This document shows positions 30,936-40,412 of a stretch of 41,180 nt of DNA, one piece after another; positions within the stretch are counted from its first letter, which is position 1, and each line of letters opens with the position of its first letter. This DNA is from a virus. The stretch covers positions 1 to 41,180 of IMG/VR virus record IMGVR_UViG_3300008459_000118; one strand, 5' to 3'. The notes beneath the pieces are model-generated. The model worked only from the letters and a program-made list of their open reading frames with translations. It ran no database searches and had not been told where the DNA came from. The translations under genes and the position numbers were made by a program.

Positions 30936-32846
30936 TTACCCGTAGTATTTGTTTGCGCTTGCGTTGAATAGGTTACCTCCGTTATCCGTCAACATTGCAA
31001 AGTCGATTGAGATATCTGCAATCATAGGATGTCCTGTTCCGATATCCCAAGTATATTCTGCTGGGTTTGTATCAATCTTTAGAGATGTGCATACGCATGT
31101 TACGTTTTTAAACAAGCCACCAACTGTCAACTTTACTATAGGTCCTTTCGTATAAGGTCCTGATGGAGTACCGACTGAAGTTGCTTTAATTAGAGAATCA
31201 AGTTTTGCCCACATACCACTTGCTCCACCGCTCCAAGCCACTACCTTAAAGCCCATGCTAACACTTCTAGTTACACCTTTAAAGTTTTTAAAGGTATCTT
31301 GACGACCAACAAAGTTTTGATCATTCCAACTTGGACTCCAGCTATCACTTAGTGATGTTAATAGTGCTGGGAAAGATATGCCACTAATAGATAATGGAAT
31401 AAATCCTGCTGCTGTGTAGTCCGGTTTTCTTTGTGCTCCCGAATCTCTAAAGTTTCCTCGTGACTTTATTCCACCAGTTCTTGATGACGGACTTACGTTT
31501 CCAGTTGGTGCTTTACCTTGCCGCTTACCTGCTCTATCGTATTGAAAACCTCTTATTGTTTTTAATAACTCTTCGGGAGTTGGGAATGGTTCTGCTGGTG
31601 GTCGATTTGTTTCGAAATAGTTTTCACCTTGAGCTGACTCAAGCGTTTGACCGTCAAAGCTTCTATTCTGGAAATCTTTTGTTGGGAGTATCTGACTACT
31701 CTCTGTTCCGTCAGGACTAATCCCTTGCAGCTGTTGAATTATCTGTACAAATAAATCGTCACCAAATCCAGTTCGCTGGATTGTAAGAGTACCTTGATTG
31801 AATACTAACTGACCAAAATCCTGTCTCTGCAGAAATGCACTACCATGTTTAACTCTTGGTAGTAGAATCGACAAAGCACGATCTCCTGCATACTCCGCTT
31901 TGCTAGGTTCTTGTGTAGGTTTTGGTACAGCGGCTGGTTTTGTTATGCTAATAACACTAACAGACTTTCCTGCATTATCAATGATAATTCCTTGCATTAA
32001 GGTTATCACATTTGGCGATATAGATGCAAAAGCTTTTTGTCCTCCTTGAGCAACTACCTCAACTGGATCTTCTAAATTTGTTTGAGATATAAACTGACCG
32101 TTTGTGAAGAAGGTTCCTTGAAGGGTCAAGATTGTTGATTGCGGGGAAACATCTTCTACTTGTATCTGCGAGATGAACGCTCCGTTTGTAAAGAATGTTC
32201 CTTGCAGTGTTAGTACATTTTCTCTTGGTGTTTTTGTATCAACTAACGATATAAACTGACCGTTAGTTAGCTTTACTCCTTGTAGTATTATTGGATCAAA
32301 TTCGTAAGGCACGATGTCCTGACCATCTCTATTTGGTTTAAACAAAAATTGATTAACCTCTGTAATGCTGCTGTGGTTAAATACTCCAAATCTTGTTATC
32401 TGGATGTAGTCTGTGTAGAAGTCAGATAGAAAAAAGTGCGGTAAGTGTCTTGTCGATTTCACTACATTAGACTGCGCTAACCTATCTTCTAGCTTTATGA
32501 TATTTGCAAAGCTTTCGTTTGATTTTGGAAGTATGAAGGACACTAGCGGTTTGGTCGCAAATGCATTTGGCACTTGCAACTTCTGCTTTGGACGAGCTGA
32601 TCGAACGAGTTTTAATAGCTCAGCGTTGCGCTTTCTTGCGTCAGGAAGTTTTTTTAATTCAACTATGGTAGCAGGCTTTGATGGTAGTGTCAGTTTTAAA
32701 CCCTCTGTCTGTGTATCTTTTGGGGGAAAAGGTAGATCGTTTCCTCCTGGACTTCCAGGTTCAGCCTTTCCTCTAAGCTCAGACACATCACTGTATGTAC
32801 TAGCCTTTAATCTATCAACCAGACTTATAGTTTTGAATGGCTTCAT
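30936..32846 (-). CDS. Baseplate tube-cap-like protein (gp48/gp54-type C-terminus) with internal repeats
   Basis: The protein has 636 residues. The last 170 residues (TAAGFIPLSISGISFPALL, FKGVTRSVSMGFKVVAW, MWAKLDSLIKA, VKLTVGGLFKNVTCVCTSLKI, YTWDIGTGHPMIADISIDFAML) have the order of T4 gp48/gp54-type tube initiators and tail-tube-like folds. The N-terminal half is Pro-, Ser- and Lys-rich and holds a repeated unit, LQGTFFTNGxFIS, at residues 186-202, 211-229, 239-257 and a degenerate copy at 281-300. It may bridge hub and tube while the repeats form a beta structure. The repeat region does not resemble any known baseplate module. The gene follows the tape measure with 1 base between. Confidence 0.6.
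   Translation of the reverse strand: MKPFKTISLVDRLKASTYSDVSELRGKAEPGSPGGNDLPFPPKDTQTEGLKLTLPSKPATIVELKKLPDARKRNAELLKLVRSARPKQKLQVPNAFATKPLVSFILPKSNESFANIIKLEDRLAQSNVVKSTRHLPHFFLSDFYTDYIQITRFGVFNHSSITEVNQFLFKPNRDGQDIVPYEFDPIILQGVKLTNGQFISLVDTKTPRENVLTLQGTFFTNGAFISQIQVEDVSPQSTILTLQGTFFTNGQFISQTNLEDPVEVVAQGGQKAFASISPNVITLMQGIIIDNAGKSVSVISITKPAAVPKPTQEPSKAEYAGDRALSILLPRVKHGSAFLQRQDFGQLVFNQGTLTIQRTGFGDDLFVQIIQQLQGISPDGTESSQILPTKDFQNRSFDGQTLESAQGENYFETNRPPAEPFPTPEELLKTIRGFQYDRAGKRQGKAPTGNVSPSSRTGGIKSRGNFRDSGAQRKPDYTAAGFIPLSISGISFPALLTSLSDSWSPSWNDQNFVGRQDTFKNFKGVTRSVSMGFKVVAWSGGASGMWAKLDSLIKATSVGTPSGPYTKGPIVKLTVGGLFKNVTCVCTSLKIDTNPAEYTWDIGTGHPMIADISIDFAMLTDNGGNLFNASANKYYG
31947..32291 (-). repeat. 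Protein-level tandem repeat region in the tube-cap-like gene
   Basis: Three clear and one worn copy of LQGTFFTNGxFIS spaced about 27 to 42 residues apart. The nucleotide sequences of the copies differ, so the repeat is old or selected at the protein level and is not a recent DNA duplication. Confidence 0.75.
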
Positions 32847-32847
32847 A

Positions 32848-35718
32848 TTATCTTACGTTTGATGTGTTTAAACCTAAACGAATTACTTCGCCAACCTTTT
32901 TACCATCCATCTTAACTTCACCACCTTTAGATGCAACTGCAATAAGCTGATCCATTTTTGCAATCAACTTATCCATCTTATCATCCTTGCTCTCTTTCTC
33001 TTCACCGCCACCGCCAAACATACCTCCCAAAGAAGCTAAAGCTGGAGCTACTGCTGCCAATGCAGTTAGTGCTCCGAGTATTGGTAATGCTGCAAATCCG
33101 GCCAAAGCTATTCCTCCTAATCCTGCTGCCATTCCAGCCAATGCTCCTGCTACAGCTAACAATCCTGGTGCTGAGGCAGCGATCATCATAAACGCCTCTC
33201 CGAGCATACTCAAACCTCCCGACTGAGCTAACTCGTTTAGAGCTAAAGTTGCTGGTAGCATTAAAGTTAATGCAAATGCTGCAAACATTAATCCTGGAGC
33301 TGCTACCCAAGATGCTATTCCCAGTGCGATCATTCCATAACCCATCAACGCTAACCCTGCTCCTAAAGCTACTATGTCCATTGCCATTGGTGCTAGTGAT
33401 ACTAGAACCGGTCCTACGATTTCAAATCCTTTTGCTATTTCTTGAATTGCTTTTCCTAATACCCACAAAGCTGCAGCCATGATCAGCATTGCGGCTGCTC
33501 CTGCTAGAATCGCTAATGCCCCAACACCACTCATCATTATAGCTCCAACGAGCGCTAATGCTCCAACCAAAGCTAACATTGCTACGATTGCCATACCAAT
33601 AGCTTCCCACGATACCGAACCAAACTCTTGTGCTGCTTTTGCAAATACAAATACAGCTGCTGCTACTAATATCAATGCGGCTGCTCCTGCAAGTAGTTTT
33701 CCTGGATTGATTTTCTCGATTGCTTTTGTTAATCCACCCGTACTCTTACCTGCTCCTGCTGGAACCTTTGAGGCTGCTCCTGCTGCTCCAGACATAGCCT
33801 CTGCTCCCTTTGATGCCACTCCAGCTGCTGCTCCGGCTGCACCACCCCCCAATGCGGCTGCGCCTTTTTTCCAAGCGAAGTGCGCTTTCTCTAACGCCCA
33901 CTGAGCTTTTTCCTTAATCCACATTCCCATTTTAGTTTGACCTATAGTATTTTCTAACAATAAGCGACCTTGTGTTATTCCGAGTCCTACTAATGCTAGT
34001 GCGTTTTTACCTTGCTCTAAAGCAAAATCCTTTATACTAGATAAAACTTTCATATTCATCAACCCAGTAATAGCCCACATGATACCTTGATAAACCAAAG
34101 CTGCTGCTATTTTTGCTTTTTCCCAAACGACACCTATCATTCTCAGTACGTTTTGACTGGATAGAATCTGAACACCTACCATTAGGAGTGTTGCGTTCTC
34201 TTTGAGAAACCCTGCTGCGGCGCCTCCATACTGCATCATATATCCTAATGCACTCATTCCCATACTAGAGCCTTCGCCAAAGTATTTGTTGGACTCCTCT
34301 TGAGCATCGATCGATTTCTGCAACTCTTCTACAGTCATTCCAGTAGCCTCTGCTAGTGCCTTTTTCTGGAGTACGTTCATTTTTTCAAACTCTGCGGCTC
34401 CTCCTACATTTTTAAGTACTTCTGAAGTTGCTGTTTCTAAATCTCCATTTAACGCTGCCTCCCTAGCTTTGTCTAGGTTTATTTCTTTACCAAGCAAAAC
34501 AGACGCTTCCATCTGCTTGTTGATGCTATTTTCAAAATCCAGTAAGCCATCAGCCATTTTAGCTGCTGTGGCTATCTCAACTCCCATTTTGTGGAGTTCA
34601 ATTGCAGCCTTTCCAAATCCTTTAGCACCATCCTTACTATACAAAGCCATGGCTCCGGCATTCTTTGCCATGTCCTTCATTATCTTTCCAGGTGCAACTC
34701 CTTGCATTTTGGCCATGTCACCAACAGCCTGCATAGTGTTAGCTGCTGTCTCTGAGGTCTCTCCTGGCATCTGAGACAGTTGTGCGTTTAGTTGAGCTGC
34801 CTCTTCTCCTGAGATTCCAAAGGAAGTTGCCATTTTTCCTAACTGACTGACAGTGTCTTTGCTTAGTGCATTTACGTTACCATACTCACTAACAATACCC
34901 TTCATAACACCTTGAGTATCGGAAAGTCCTAACCACCAATCCATACTCGCTATGTCCATTTGTTTGAACGTCCCTTCCATCGCCTGACCTGCGGATAAAC
35001 CCATCTCGTGCATTTCATGGAAGGTATGATGCATCTTTTCAAGACCCTTCACTCCTTCATTAAATGCAAAAAATGCTAATGTTTTTGGATCGGTGGCTAT
35101 GGCCTTAGCTGTGGCATTAACCTTATCAAAGCTCTTTTTCCATGATTCAGTTTCCTCTCGTATCTCGACAATCTGAGCTGCGATCGCTTCGTTTAGTGCT
35201 AAGTTTTCATCAAGATGCTTTTGCATTTTTTCTTGAAGCTTCAGTTCTTGAAGGTGGGTTTCATACTCTTCTTTTGAAAGAAGACCTTTTTCTACCATTA
35301 AACTATATTCAGCTGCTTGGGATGCGTAGATACCCGTAAGCCCTGTTGCTCGAGCTACCTCTAACTTATACAAGCTGCCAACCGCCTGCTCCATGTCAGA
35401 TGCGATGTCAAACGCATTTTGGTTGATGTTTGATATTCGCTCGCCAGCTGCCGCTATCTCCTCTTGAGTAGCATTTGTTGATTGCAGGTTTGCCTTAATC
35501 TTTTCTACTAGTGAGTTTGAGCTTTGGTAAGTTTTTTCAATATTCTTAGCTAAGGTTCCGGATAGTTGCATCTCCTTAGACATTTTATTAAACCCTGCGG
35601 TCATAGAATTTACATCTATAACCATAGCGCTGAGTGTAGGCTTGTTCTTGGTAATTTCCGCGAACAACTCCTTTATTGCATCTCTAGCGTCTTGTGAGTT
35701 TTGTCCTAAATCTTGCAT
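32848..35718 (-). CDS. Tail tape measure protein
   Basis: The 956-residue protein has a helical coiled-coil N-terminus (residues 1-230), a central region (KMGVEIATAAKMADGLLDF) and a long Ala/Gly-rich hydrophobic part from about 490 to 910 with many membrane-like segments (LALVGAIMMSGVGALAILAGAAAMLIM). Length and composition match tape measure proteins, which set tail length and later pass DNA through the host membrane. At the usual 0.15 nm per residue it implies a tail near 140 nm. No peptidase or lysozyme motif is evident. It lies between the 164-residue gene and the tube-cap gene, the place of T4 gp29. Confidence 0.88.
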   Translation of the reverse strand: MQDLGQNSQDARDAIKELFAEITKNKPTLSAMVIDVNSMTAGFNKMSKEMQLSGTLAKNIEKTYQSSNSLVEKIKANLQSTNATQEEIAAAGERISNINQNAFDIASDMEQAVGSLYKLEVARATGLTGIYASQAAEYSLMVEKGLLSKEEYETHLQELKLQEKMQKHLDENLALNEAIAAQIVEIREETESWKKSFDKVNATAKAIATDPKTLAFFAFNEGVKGLEKMHHTFHEMHEMGLSAGQAMEGTFKQMDIASMDWWLGLSDTQGVMKGIVSEYGNVNALSKDTVSQLGKMATSFGISGEEAAQLNAQLSQMPGETSETAANTMQAVGDMAKMQGVAPGKIMKDMAKNAGAMALYSKDGAKGFGKAAIELHKMGVEIATAAKMADGLLDFENSINKQMEASVLLGKEINLDKAREAALNGDLETATSEVLKNVGGAAEFEKMNVLQKKALAEATGMTVEELQKSIDAQEESNKYFGEGSSMGMSALGYMMQYGGAAAGFLKENATLLMVGVQILSSQNVLRMIGVVWEKAKIAAALVYQGIMWAITGLMNMKVLSSIKDFALEQGKNALALVGLGITQGRLLLENTIGQTKMGMWIKEKAQWALEKAHFAWKKGAAALGGGAAGAAAGVASKGAEAMSGAAGAASKVPAGAGKSTGGLTKAIEKINPGKLLAGAAALILVAAAVFVFAKAAQEFGSVSWEAIGMAIVAMLALVGALALVGAIMMSGVGALAILAGAAAMLIMAAALWVLGKAIQEIAKGFEIVGPVLVSLAPMAMDIVALGAGLALMGYGMIALGIASWVAAPGLMFAAFALTLMLPATLALNELAQSGGLSMLGEAFMMIAASAPGLLAVAGALAGMAAGLGGIALAGFAALPILGALTALAAVAPALASLGGMFGGGGEEKESKDDKMDKLIAKMDQLIAVASKGGEVKMDGKKVGEVIRLGLNTSNVR

Positions 35719-35727
35719 TTACTTTTA

Positions 35728-36222
35728 TTAAAATCTACCAGCACCTCGTGCTCTAAGTTGTCCGGATGCTAGTGCTTTAAGAAAGCTAGTATCTTTCTGC
35801 ATTAGCGAGTATATTTTGTTTTCAAAATCTCTTCCACTTAGTCCTGCCTCTCTTGCCATGCGTTGAAGTTTAGCGTCGTTCTTCATTGCACTTTGTAGAT
35901 AACCAGCTCGTCTATCCAGTATTCCGTGCACGTAGTTTCTTGCTCCACCTGCTAACCAATCAAAGAAAGTTTCTTTTAATACTTCATCTTGTTGTTCGGA
36001 ATTATCATCCCTTTTGTCTTTTAGATCTTTAGCTAAATCCTTAAACGCATCACTCTGAGTTGCTGCTGCTATTTGATAGTCTTTTTTGTCATTAGTTGCT
36101 GCATCAAGAGCTGATGCGATCTTGTCTACAATCCAATTAGCGTCCGCTTGTTTGTTCTCTTTTCGAAGCTTTTGAGCATAATTGCGAATTGCTTCACGAA
36201 GTCTTTTATTGTCGGATTTCAT
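35728..36222 (-). CDS. Unrecognised virion-type protein (164 residues)
   Basis: A basic, helical protein (LREAIRNYAQKLRKENKQADANWIVDKIASALDA, DFENKIYSLMQKDTSFLKALASGQLRARGAGRF). The gene is between the gp51-like gene and the tape measure, where phages often carry tail-assembly chaperones, so that role is possible. There is no recognised motif. It starts a unit with a terminator and a class B motif immediately upstream. Confidence 0.55.
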   Translation of the reverse strand: MKSDNKRLREAIRNYAQKLRKENKQADANWIVDKIASALDAATNDKKDYQIAAATQSDAFKDLAKDLKDKRDDNSEQQDEVLKETFFDWLAGGARNYVHGILDRRAGYLQSAMKNDAKLQRMAREAGLSGRDFENKIYSLMQKDTSFLKALASGQLRARGAGRF

Positions 36223-36235
36223 GTATTCAGTTTAA

Positions 36236-36243
36236 TATAAATA
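36236..36243 (-). promoter_or_regulatory. Class B motif (TATTTATA) upstream of the 164-residue tail gene
   Basis: Exact octamer TATTTATA in coding sense, 13 bases before ATG 36222 and directly behind the terminator at 36251-36278. This terminator-motif-gene order strongly supports a promoter role. Confidence 0.65.
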
Positions 36244-36250
36244 TCAACAC

Positions 36251-36278
36251 AAAGGAAAAGCCAACGCTTGGTTGGCTT
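36251..36278 (-). terminator. Intrinsic terminator after the gp51-like gene
   Basis: AAGCCAAC-CAAGC-GTTGGCTT followed by TTCCTTT in coding sense: an 8-bp stem that overlaps the stop codon of the 61-residue gene. The core AGCCAAC/GTTGGCT is the same stem as in the terminator at 11047-11076. Confidence 0.8.
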
Positions 36279-36462
36279 ATCTTCTTGACTGTGATTTTAT
36301 CTTATTCACTTCAGCTTGTTGTGATTCATTTTCTTTCTTACGAAGATCTGCTAGTTTTAGATAGAAGTATCTCCGCAAGTGTACGGGTAGGTTGTACAGC
36401 TCTGTGTAAGTCCATCCCATTTTTCCGTAATACATCAGATCAAAGATCTGATCTTGCATCAT
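36277..36462 (-). CDS. Small gp51-like baseplate assembly protein (tentative)
   Basis: The 61-residue protein is a short helical sequence with DLMYYGKMGWTYTELYNLPVHLRRYFYLKLADLR. It resembles the small proteins next to gp26 in T4-like phages (gp51, an assembly factor for the hub). It lies 10 bases past the gp26-like stop, the T4 gene order. The family match is by pattern and context only. Confidence 0.5.
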   Translation of the reverse strand: MMQDQIFDLMYYGKMGWTYTELYNLPVHLRRYFYLKLADLRKKENESQQAEVNKIKSQSRR

Positions 36463-36472
36463 GGGCCTGTAA

Positions 36473-37354
36473 TCAGACCCCAGGCCAAAAAAAGTTCACA
36501 TTGATGGGCATAGCCATCTTTTCAACCTCATGCTGACAGTGTGGACATTCAAAAGAGAATGTTGTGTCGATATCTGGTGTTGCTTCTTTCAAGTACGATC
36601 TCAACGCCAAGCTATCTCGAGACAGCATATTATCTACTGACTTGTTGATGAATGCACGATCTTCGTTTCCATCTATAGCAACAATAAGGTGTTTTAATCG
36701 AGTACTTAGTTCTGGATCAACTCCTGAGATCTTACTCAACTTCTTGTATCCTTTGATTGCCTCTTCAATTTTCTTCTCATCTCCATGCGTTAAAAACTTG
36801 AGAGATAGTTTGTTTTTAGAAATAGGTAGCTCAAAGTTGTGAGTAGTTTGACCTGGAGTGTATCGATCCCAGTCAATTTCTTTTGCAGCAAAGTCACCTA
36901 AGTCGATAACGTGTTTAGACTTTTCTCCACAACTTGGACAAGTGACCTCCACATCGTAATCACTACCATAAGCTAGGATTCGAGCTGCGATAAAGATTGC
37001 ATTCTTATCAACTGTAAGTAGATCGTTGTAGTTGATCTTAGTAACAATTAATGACTGTAATAGTTTATCGATAACAACTCCTTGCTTAATTAAGTTCTGA
37101 GATGCTAGGATGTCTTCCTCCTTAGCTGTCATATACTTCATCTCAATCTTTCCACTAGATAGTGGATGTCCTTCTGGATAGAAGTATCCTTTAGATGGTA
37201 ACTCGATTACCTCGGTAGGTACAATAGATGGAGTTGCAGAAACAGTTTCTACTGTTCCGGTGTTAAATGCTCCCTCTAAAAATTTGGCTTTGATTTCTTC
37301 GTCAGTTAGTACCTGCTTTCCTTTTGGGTACTCATCGTTCACAACTTTGCTCAT
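36473..37354 (-). CDS. T4 gp26-like baseplate hub assembly protein
   Basis: The 293-residue protein has the layout of the T4_baseplate (gp26) family: LPSKGYFYPEGHPLSSGKIEMKYMTAKEEDIL near 52-83, a C-x2-C knuckle at 139-142 (VTCPSCGE) and a second C-x2-C at 270-273 (FECPHCQH), with a helical region between them (KKIEEAIKGYKKL, LKHLIVAIDG). The paired CxxC motifs suggest a zinc ribbon. In phages of this family it helps assemble the baseplate hub. A class B motif lies 25 bases before its start, behind the terminator of the tube gene. Confidence 0.85.
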   Translation of the reverse strand: MSKVVNDEYPKGKQVLTDEEIKAKFLEGAFNTGTVETVSATPSIVPTEVIELPSKGYFYPEGHPLSSGKIEMKYMTAKEEDILASQNLIKQGVVIDKLLQSLIVTKINYNDLLTVDKNAIFIAARILAYGSDYDVEVTCPSCGEKSKHVIDLGDFAAKEIDWDRYTPGQTTHNFELPISKNKLSLKFLTHGDEKKIEEAIKGYKKLSKISGVDPELSTRLKHLIVAIDGNEDRAFINKSVDNMLSRDSLALRSYLKEATPDIDTTFSFECPHCQHEVEKMAMPINVNFFWPGV

Positions 37355-37379
37355 AGATAGTGTTTATTAGTAACTTTCC

Positions 37380-37387
37380 TATAAATA
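37380..37387 (-). promoter_or_regulatory. Class B motif (TATTTATA) upstream of the gp26-like gene
   Basis: Exact octamer TATTTATA in coding sense, 25 bases before ATG 37354, directly behind the terminator at 37396-37427. The 25-base spacing equals that at the sheath gene. Confidence 0.65.
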
Positions 37388-37395
37388 TGTCGCTA

Positions 37396-37427
37396 AAATA
37401 AAAAAGTCCCGCTTTGTTAGCGAGACT
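37396..37427 (-). terminator. Intrinsic terminator after the tail tube gene
   Basis: AGTCTCGC-TAACAAA-GCGGGACT followed by TTTTTTATTTT in coding sense: an 8-bp stem with one G-U pair and a long U-rich tract, about 24 bases past the tube stop. It would reduce read-through from the abundant sheath-tube message. Confidence 0.9.
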
Positions 37428-37451
37428 CTTTATCGTTATTAGTTTTTGATC

Positions 37452-37940
37452 TTAGTACTCTAATACACAGTAATCAACTCCTAGTGTTAAAGATACTTCA
37501 ACTGGAGTTTCAGTTGACCAGTCCATATCACCGAATGTTGCTGTTTTGATGTAAGCTCCTTTAACTTTCCAGTTTTCGATCTTATCACCAACCGGTCCTA
37601 GTACGAAGATGTCAAAATCTCTTTTGTAGAAATCTGCATATCCATCACGACCAGTTACTGACTCGTGAGCTACACGTACCCACTCCATCACTGCTTGAGC
37701 TCCGGAAGGAACGATTGCGTCATACATTGTGATAGTAATATCATTCCACTTACATTTTCCTTTCATCTTACGGATAATGTTAATGTGATCTAATACCACC
37801 TCACCACACTCAATACCTGGGCGAGACACTTTCTTACACAAGAAAGCTGGGATACCTTCTATCGATAGGATAAATCTATTCTGTACCTTAGGTTCGTAGG
37901 GTGTGTAGAATATCTCGTTATTTTCAATTAAATTTGCCAT
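37452..37940 (-). CDS. Tail tube protein (gp19-like)
   Basis: The 162-residue protein has the tube fold pattern: RFILSIEGIPAFLCKKVSRPGI at the N-terminus, KMKGKCKWNDITITMYDAIVP, VMEWVRVAHES and the final strand VEVSLTLGVDYCVLEY. It forms the inner tube of the contractile tail and is the partner of the sheath encoded directly before it. The length matches T4 gp19 (163). Confidence 0.93.
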   Translation of the reverse strand: MANLIENNEIFYTPYEPKVQNRFILSIEGIPAFLCKKVSRPGIECGEVVLDHINIIRKMKGKCKWNDITITMYDAIVPSGAQAVMEWVRVAHESVTGRDGYADFYKRDFDIFVLGPVGDKIENWKVKGAYIKTATFGDMDWSTETPVEVSLTLGVDYCVLEY

Positions 37941-37959
37941 GTGTCTTTATTAATAAGTA

Positions 37960-40350
37960 TTAAGCGTTTTCAAAACTTGCTCCAGTAGGAAGAATGTTAA
38001 AGTCTAGTACGATAAATTCTGCTGCTTTTGCTGGTTGTAAGTAAATCTGTCCGTACATGATATTTCTATCGATGATGTCTGGTGTGTTGTTAGTTTCATC
38101 CATTACAACTCGGAAAGCAAACAATCCTTGACGAGCTTTTACAGTTTCCAAGTATGGTGTTACAATGTTCAAGAATCTCTGACGTGTTGCAGTTGTGTTG
38201 TTCTCGAATACTAAATAACGGCTTGAAGATGCAATGAATTTCTTCAATGTGATCAACAATCGACGTACATTGATTCTATCTAGTGCAGAAGGCTTAGCTT
38301 GAAGTGTCTTCTGACCCCAGATACAAATTCCTTGTCCAGGGAATGTTGCTATTGCGTTTACTTTGTTTTCGTAAAGGTCGTTTCTTTGTGCTTGATTCAA
38401 TCTCAACTCAACATCCACTGCTTCAGAGATACCTCCACGGTTTAGACCTGCTGGTGCAAACCACTCGTATGCTACTGAATCGTTAAATGCCATTACTCGA
38501 GGTACAACTACTGAAGGTGGTACCCATACTGGTTTGTTTTTGTCAGTATCGATGATTTTCACCCATGGCCAGTAAGTACCAGCGTAGTTAGTGTCAATTC
38601 CACTATCAGTTACAGCTGCTACTGCAGATGCTACTGAACCACCTTGAATCACTGGATCAGCGATTACAAAACAGTCACCTCTATCTTCAGCAACTTCAAT
38701 TGCTTTGTTTACGATAGCTGAGTGATCAGCAATTGTTGCTCCTGGTGTTACGATTAAGTTGATATCGTACTCATCAGCATTACTGATTACGTTAAGTCCT
38801 TTTAGGTAAGCTTCACCACCAGCTGCTGTTGCAGAGCTACAGTTCATACCAAACAAGTTAGTTGCTGTGATTGCTGAGCCTACTTTTTTAGGAACTGCTG
38901 GATCCATTCCGTCAAATCCACCTTGAAGTGGTACGTTGAATTTAAGAACATTTGCTACGTCTAGTCCTACAAACAAAGAAGCTGAGACACTTGAACCACC
39001 AATGAAAGTTGAATTGTCATTCACTTTAGTTGCATTAGGGTGTACAAAACACTGATCAAGGTTAAATCCTGTTCCTTTTTGTACTGTACCTGCTGCTAGC
39101 GGTTGCAACCAGTTTGAGTTATCTGCTGTTGAGAAATCCCATCCGTAGTATGCCTTTTTGTTATATGCTCCGTTAATCTCTGGAGTTGTTGTCTCAAGAG
39201 TGTAAGAAGGAAAGCTGTAGCTTGAAGATACTGGTTGAACCAACGCTTCAAATCCGAATGGTTTTACGTTAGGGCTGATTGCTTTGTTCTTGATATCATC
39301 AACACACTCTACTCGAATGTATTTAGATACATTGTTGTAATCTCCTAATCTTGAAACCACTCCAGTATCGCTTACTGTGTATGAGCGATCACCAATTCGT
39401 CTAGCAATGTAGTTTGGTGAGTCTGGATCTAAATTAAGGTTTGAGTAAGACTCAAGTACAAGTGGACGTTGATCTGTATCGCTGTAGTCACGAACTAATA
39501 GAGTGAATGATCCGTAATCTGAACCTGGATCCGATCCTGGAAGTGTATTGTTAACAATGCTTATTTTGTAAGCTGTGTTTGTGTTTGTACCATCCGCAAG
39601 AGATACTATCTTGAATAGTTGCAATTTCTCGCCACCAATAAGCTGTGATGTGATATAAGGAGTTGCTGCTGGTGCATATTCTCCATACACTGAACTTGAA
39701 TAGTTAACTAGAGCTGCTACAGATCCTGTTTCAAAAGTTACTGATCCCGATTGTCCTGATAGTGAAGTTAAGAAATCACCAAACCAAGAATACAAGTATC
39801 CTTTCTTAGCTCCCTTAACCGACTGACCAAGTACATTAGCCATTGAGTTAGCGCTAGGTGGGTATAAAGATGCTGTTAGGTTTTGTGCAGACACACCTGA
39901 TCCAGATAATGTGAATCCAAAAGATCCAGTTGCACTGCCTCCAAAAAATCCAGAAGATGTGAAGTCAGACTTGTCATACCCGTTTCCAGTTGAAAATCCA
40001 AGAGCAGTTGTTGGCATGATTACACCAACTAATCTTGTGTCAGATCCAGTCGTATGTAGGATGTGAACAGCTTTTGCACTATACCCTCCTGCTTGAAGAA
40101 CACGTACAACTGTTACCGTCGCTGCGCTATTTAGATAACTCTTAACTGCATAAGGTACATAAGTCTCCTCACTCAAGCCACCAAACTTTGCAATAAAGTC
40201 ATCAAAGTTTTCAACTTGAGTAGGTACAAATGCAGGTCCTTTAGATGTAGGTCCTATGATTGCTGCTCCAATCGCTGCAATCCCTGCAGGTAAGAAAGAT
40301 AGGTCTTTTTCATTTGTAAAAACACCTGGTGATACTATTCTTTCGGCCAT
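37960..40350 (-). CDS. Contractile tail sheath protein
   Basis: The 796-residue protein starts SPGVFTNEKDLSFLPAGIAAIGAAIIGPTSKGPAFVP, the standard sheath N-terminus, and ends with the C-terminal domain (LLITLKKFIASSSRYLVFENN, TRQRFLNIVTPYLETVKARQG, YLQPAKAAEFIVLDFNI), which forms the handshake strands. At 796 it is longer than T4 gp18 (659); the extra length lies in the Ser/Gly/Thr-rich middle (residues about 110-230), which should be a surface-exposed domain. It pairs with the gp19-like tube and the tape measure. Confidence 0.96.
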   Translation of the reverse strand: MAERIVSPGVFTNEKDLSFLPAGIAAIGAAIIGPTSKGPAFVPTQVENFDDFIAKFGGLSEETYVPYAVKSYLNSAATVTVVRVLQAGGYSAKAVHILHTTGSDTRLVGVIMPTTALGFSTGNGYDKSDFTSSGFFGGSATGSFGFTLSGSGVSAQNLTASLYPPSANSMANVLGQSVKGAKKGYLYSWFGDFLTSLSGQSGSVTFETGSVAALVNYSSSVYGEYAPAATPYITSQLIGGEKLQLFKIVSLADGTNTNTAYKISIVNNTLPGSDPGSDYGSFTLLVRDYSDTDQRPLVLESYSNLNLDPDSPNYIARRIGDRSYTVSDTGVVSRLGDYNNVSKYIRVECVDDIKNKAISPNVKPFGFEALVQPVSSSYSFPSYTLETTTPEINGAYNKKAYYGWDFSTADNSNWLQPLAAGTVQKGTGFNLDQCFVHPNATKVNDNSTFIGGSSVSASLFVGLDVANVLKFNVPLQGGFDGMDPAVPKKVGSAITATNLFGMNCSSATAAGGEAYLKGLNVISNADEYDINLIVTPGATIADHSAIVNKAIEVAEDRGDCFVIADPVIQGGSVASAVAAVTDSGIDTNYAGTYWPWVKIIDTDKNKPVWVPPSVVVPRVMAFNDSVAYEWFAPAGLNRGGISEAVDVELRLNQAQRNDLYENKVNAIATFPGQGICIWGQKTLQAKPSALDRINVRRLLITLKKFIASSSRYLVFENNTTATRQRFLNIVTPYLETVKARQGLFAFRVVMDETNNTPDIIDRNIMYGQIYLQPAKAAEFIVLDFNILPTGASFENA

Positions 40351-40375
40351 TGTTGTAATTTGTTGTTAATTTTAC

Positions 40376-40383
40376 TATAAATA
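40376..40383 (-). promoter_or_regulatory. Class B motif (TATTTATA) upstream of the sheath gene
   Basis: Exact octamer TATTTATA in coding sense, 25 bases before ATG 40350, the same spacing as at the gp26-like gene. It is the likely late promoter of sheath and tube. Confidence 0.6.
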
Positions 40384-40412
40384 TCACAACGTAACTCGAA
40401 ACCTTTTTTTTG

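Noticed and set aside
33479-33904. Ala/Pro-rich plus-strand frame opposite the tape measure
   Set aside because: It is an antisense reading of the Ala/Gly-rich segments in the tape measure; composition alone explains its length.
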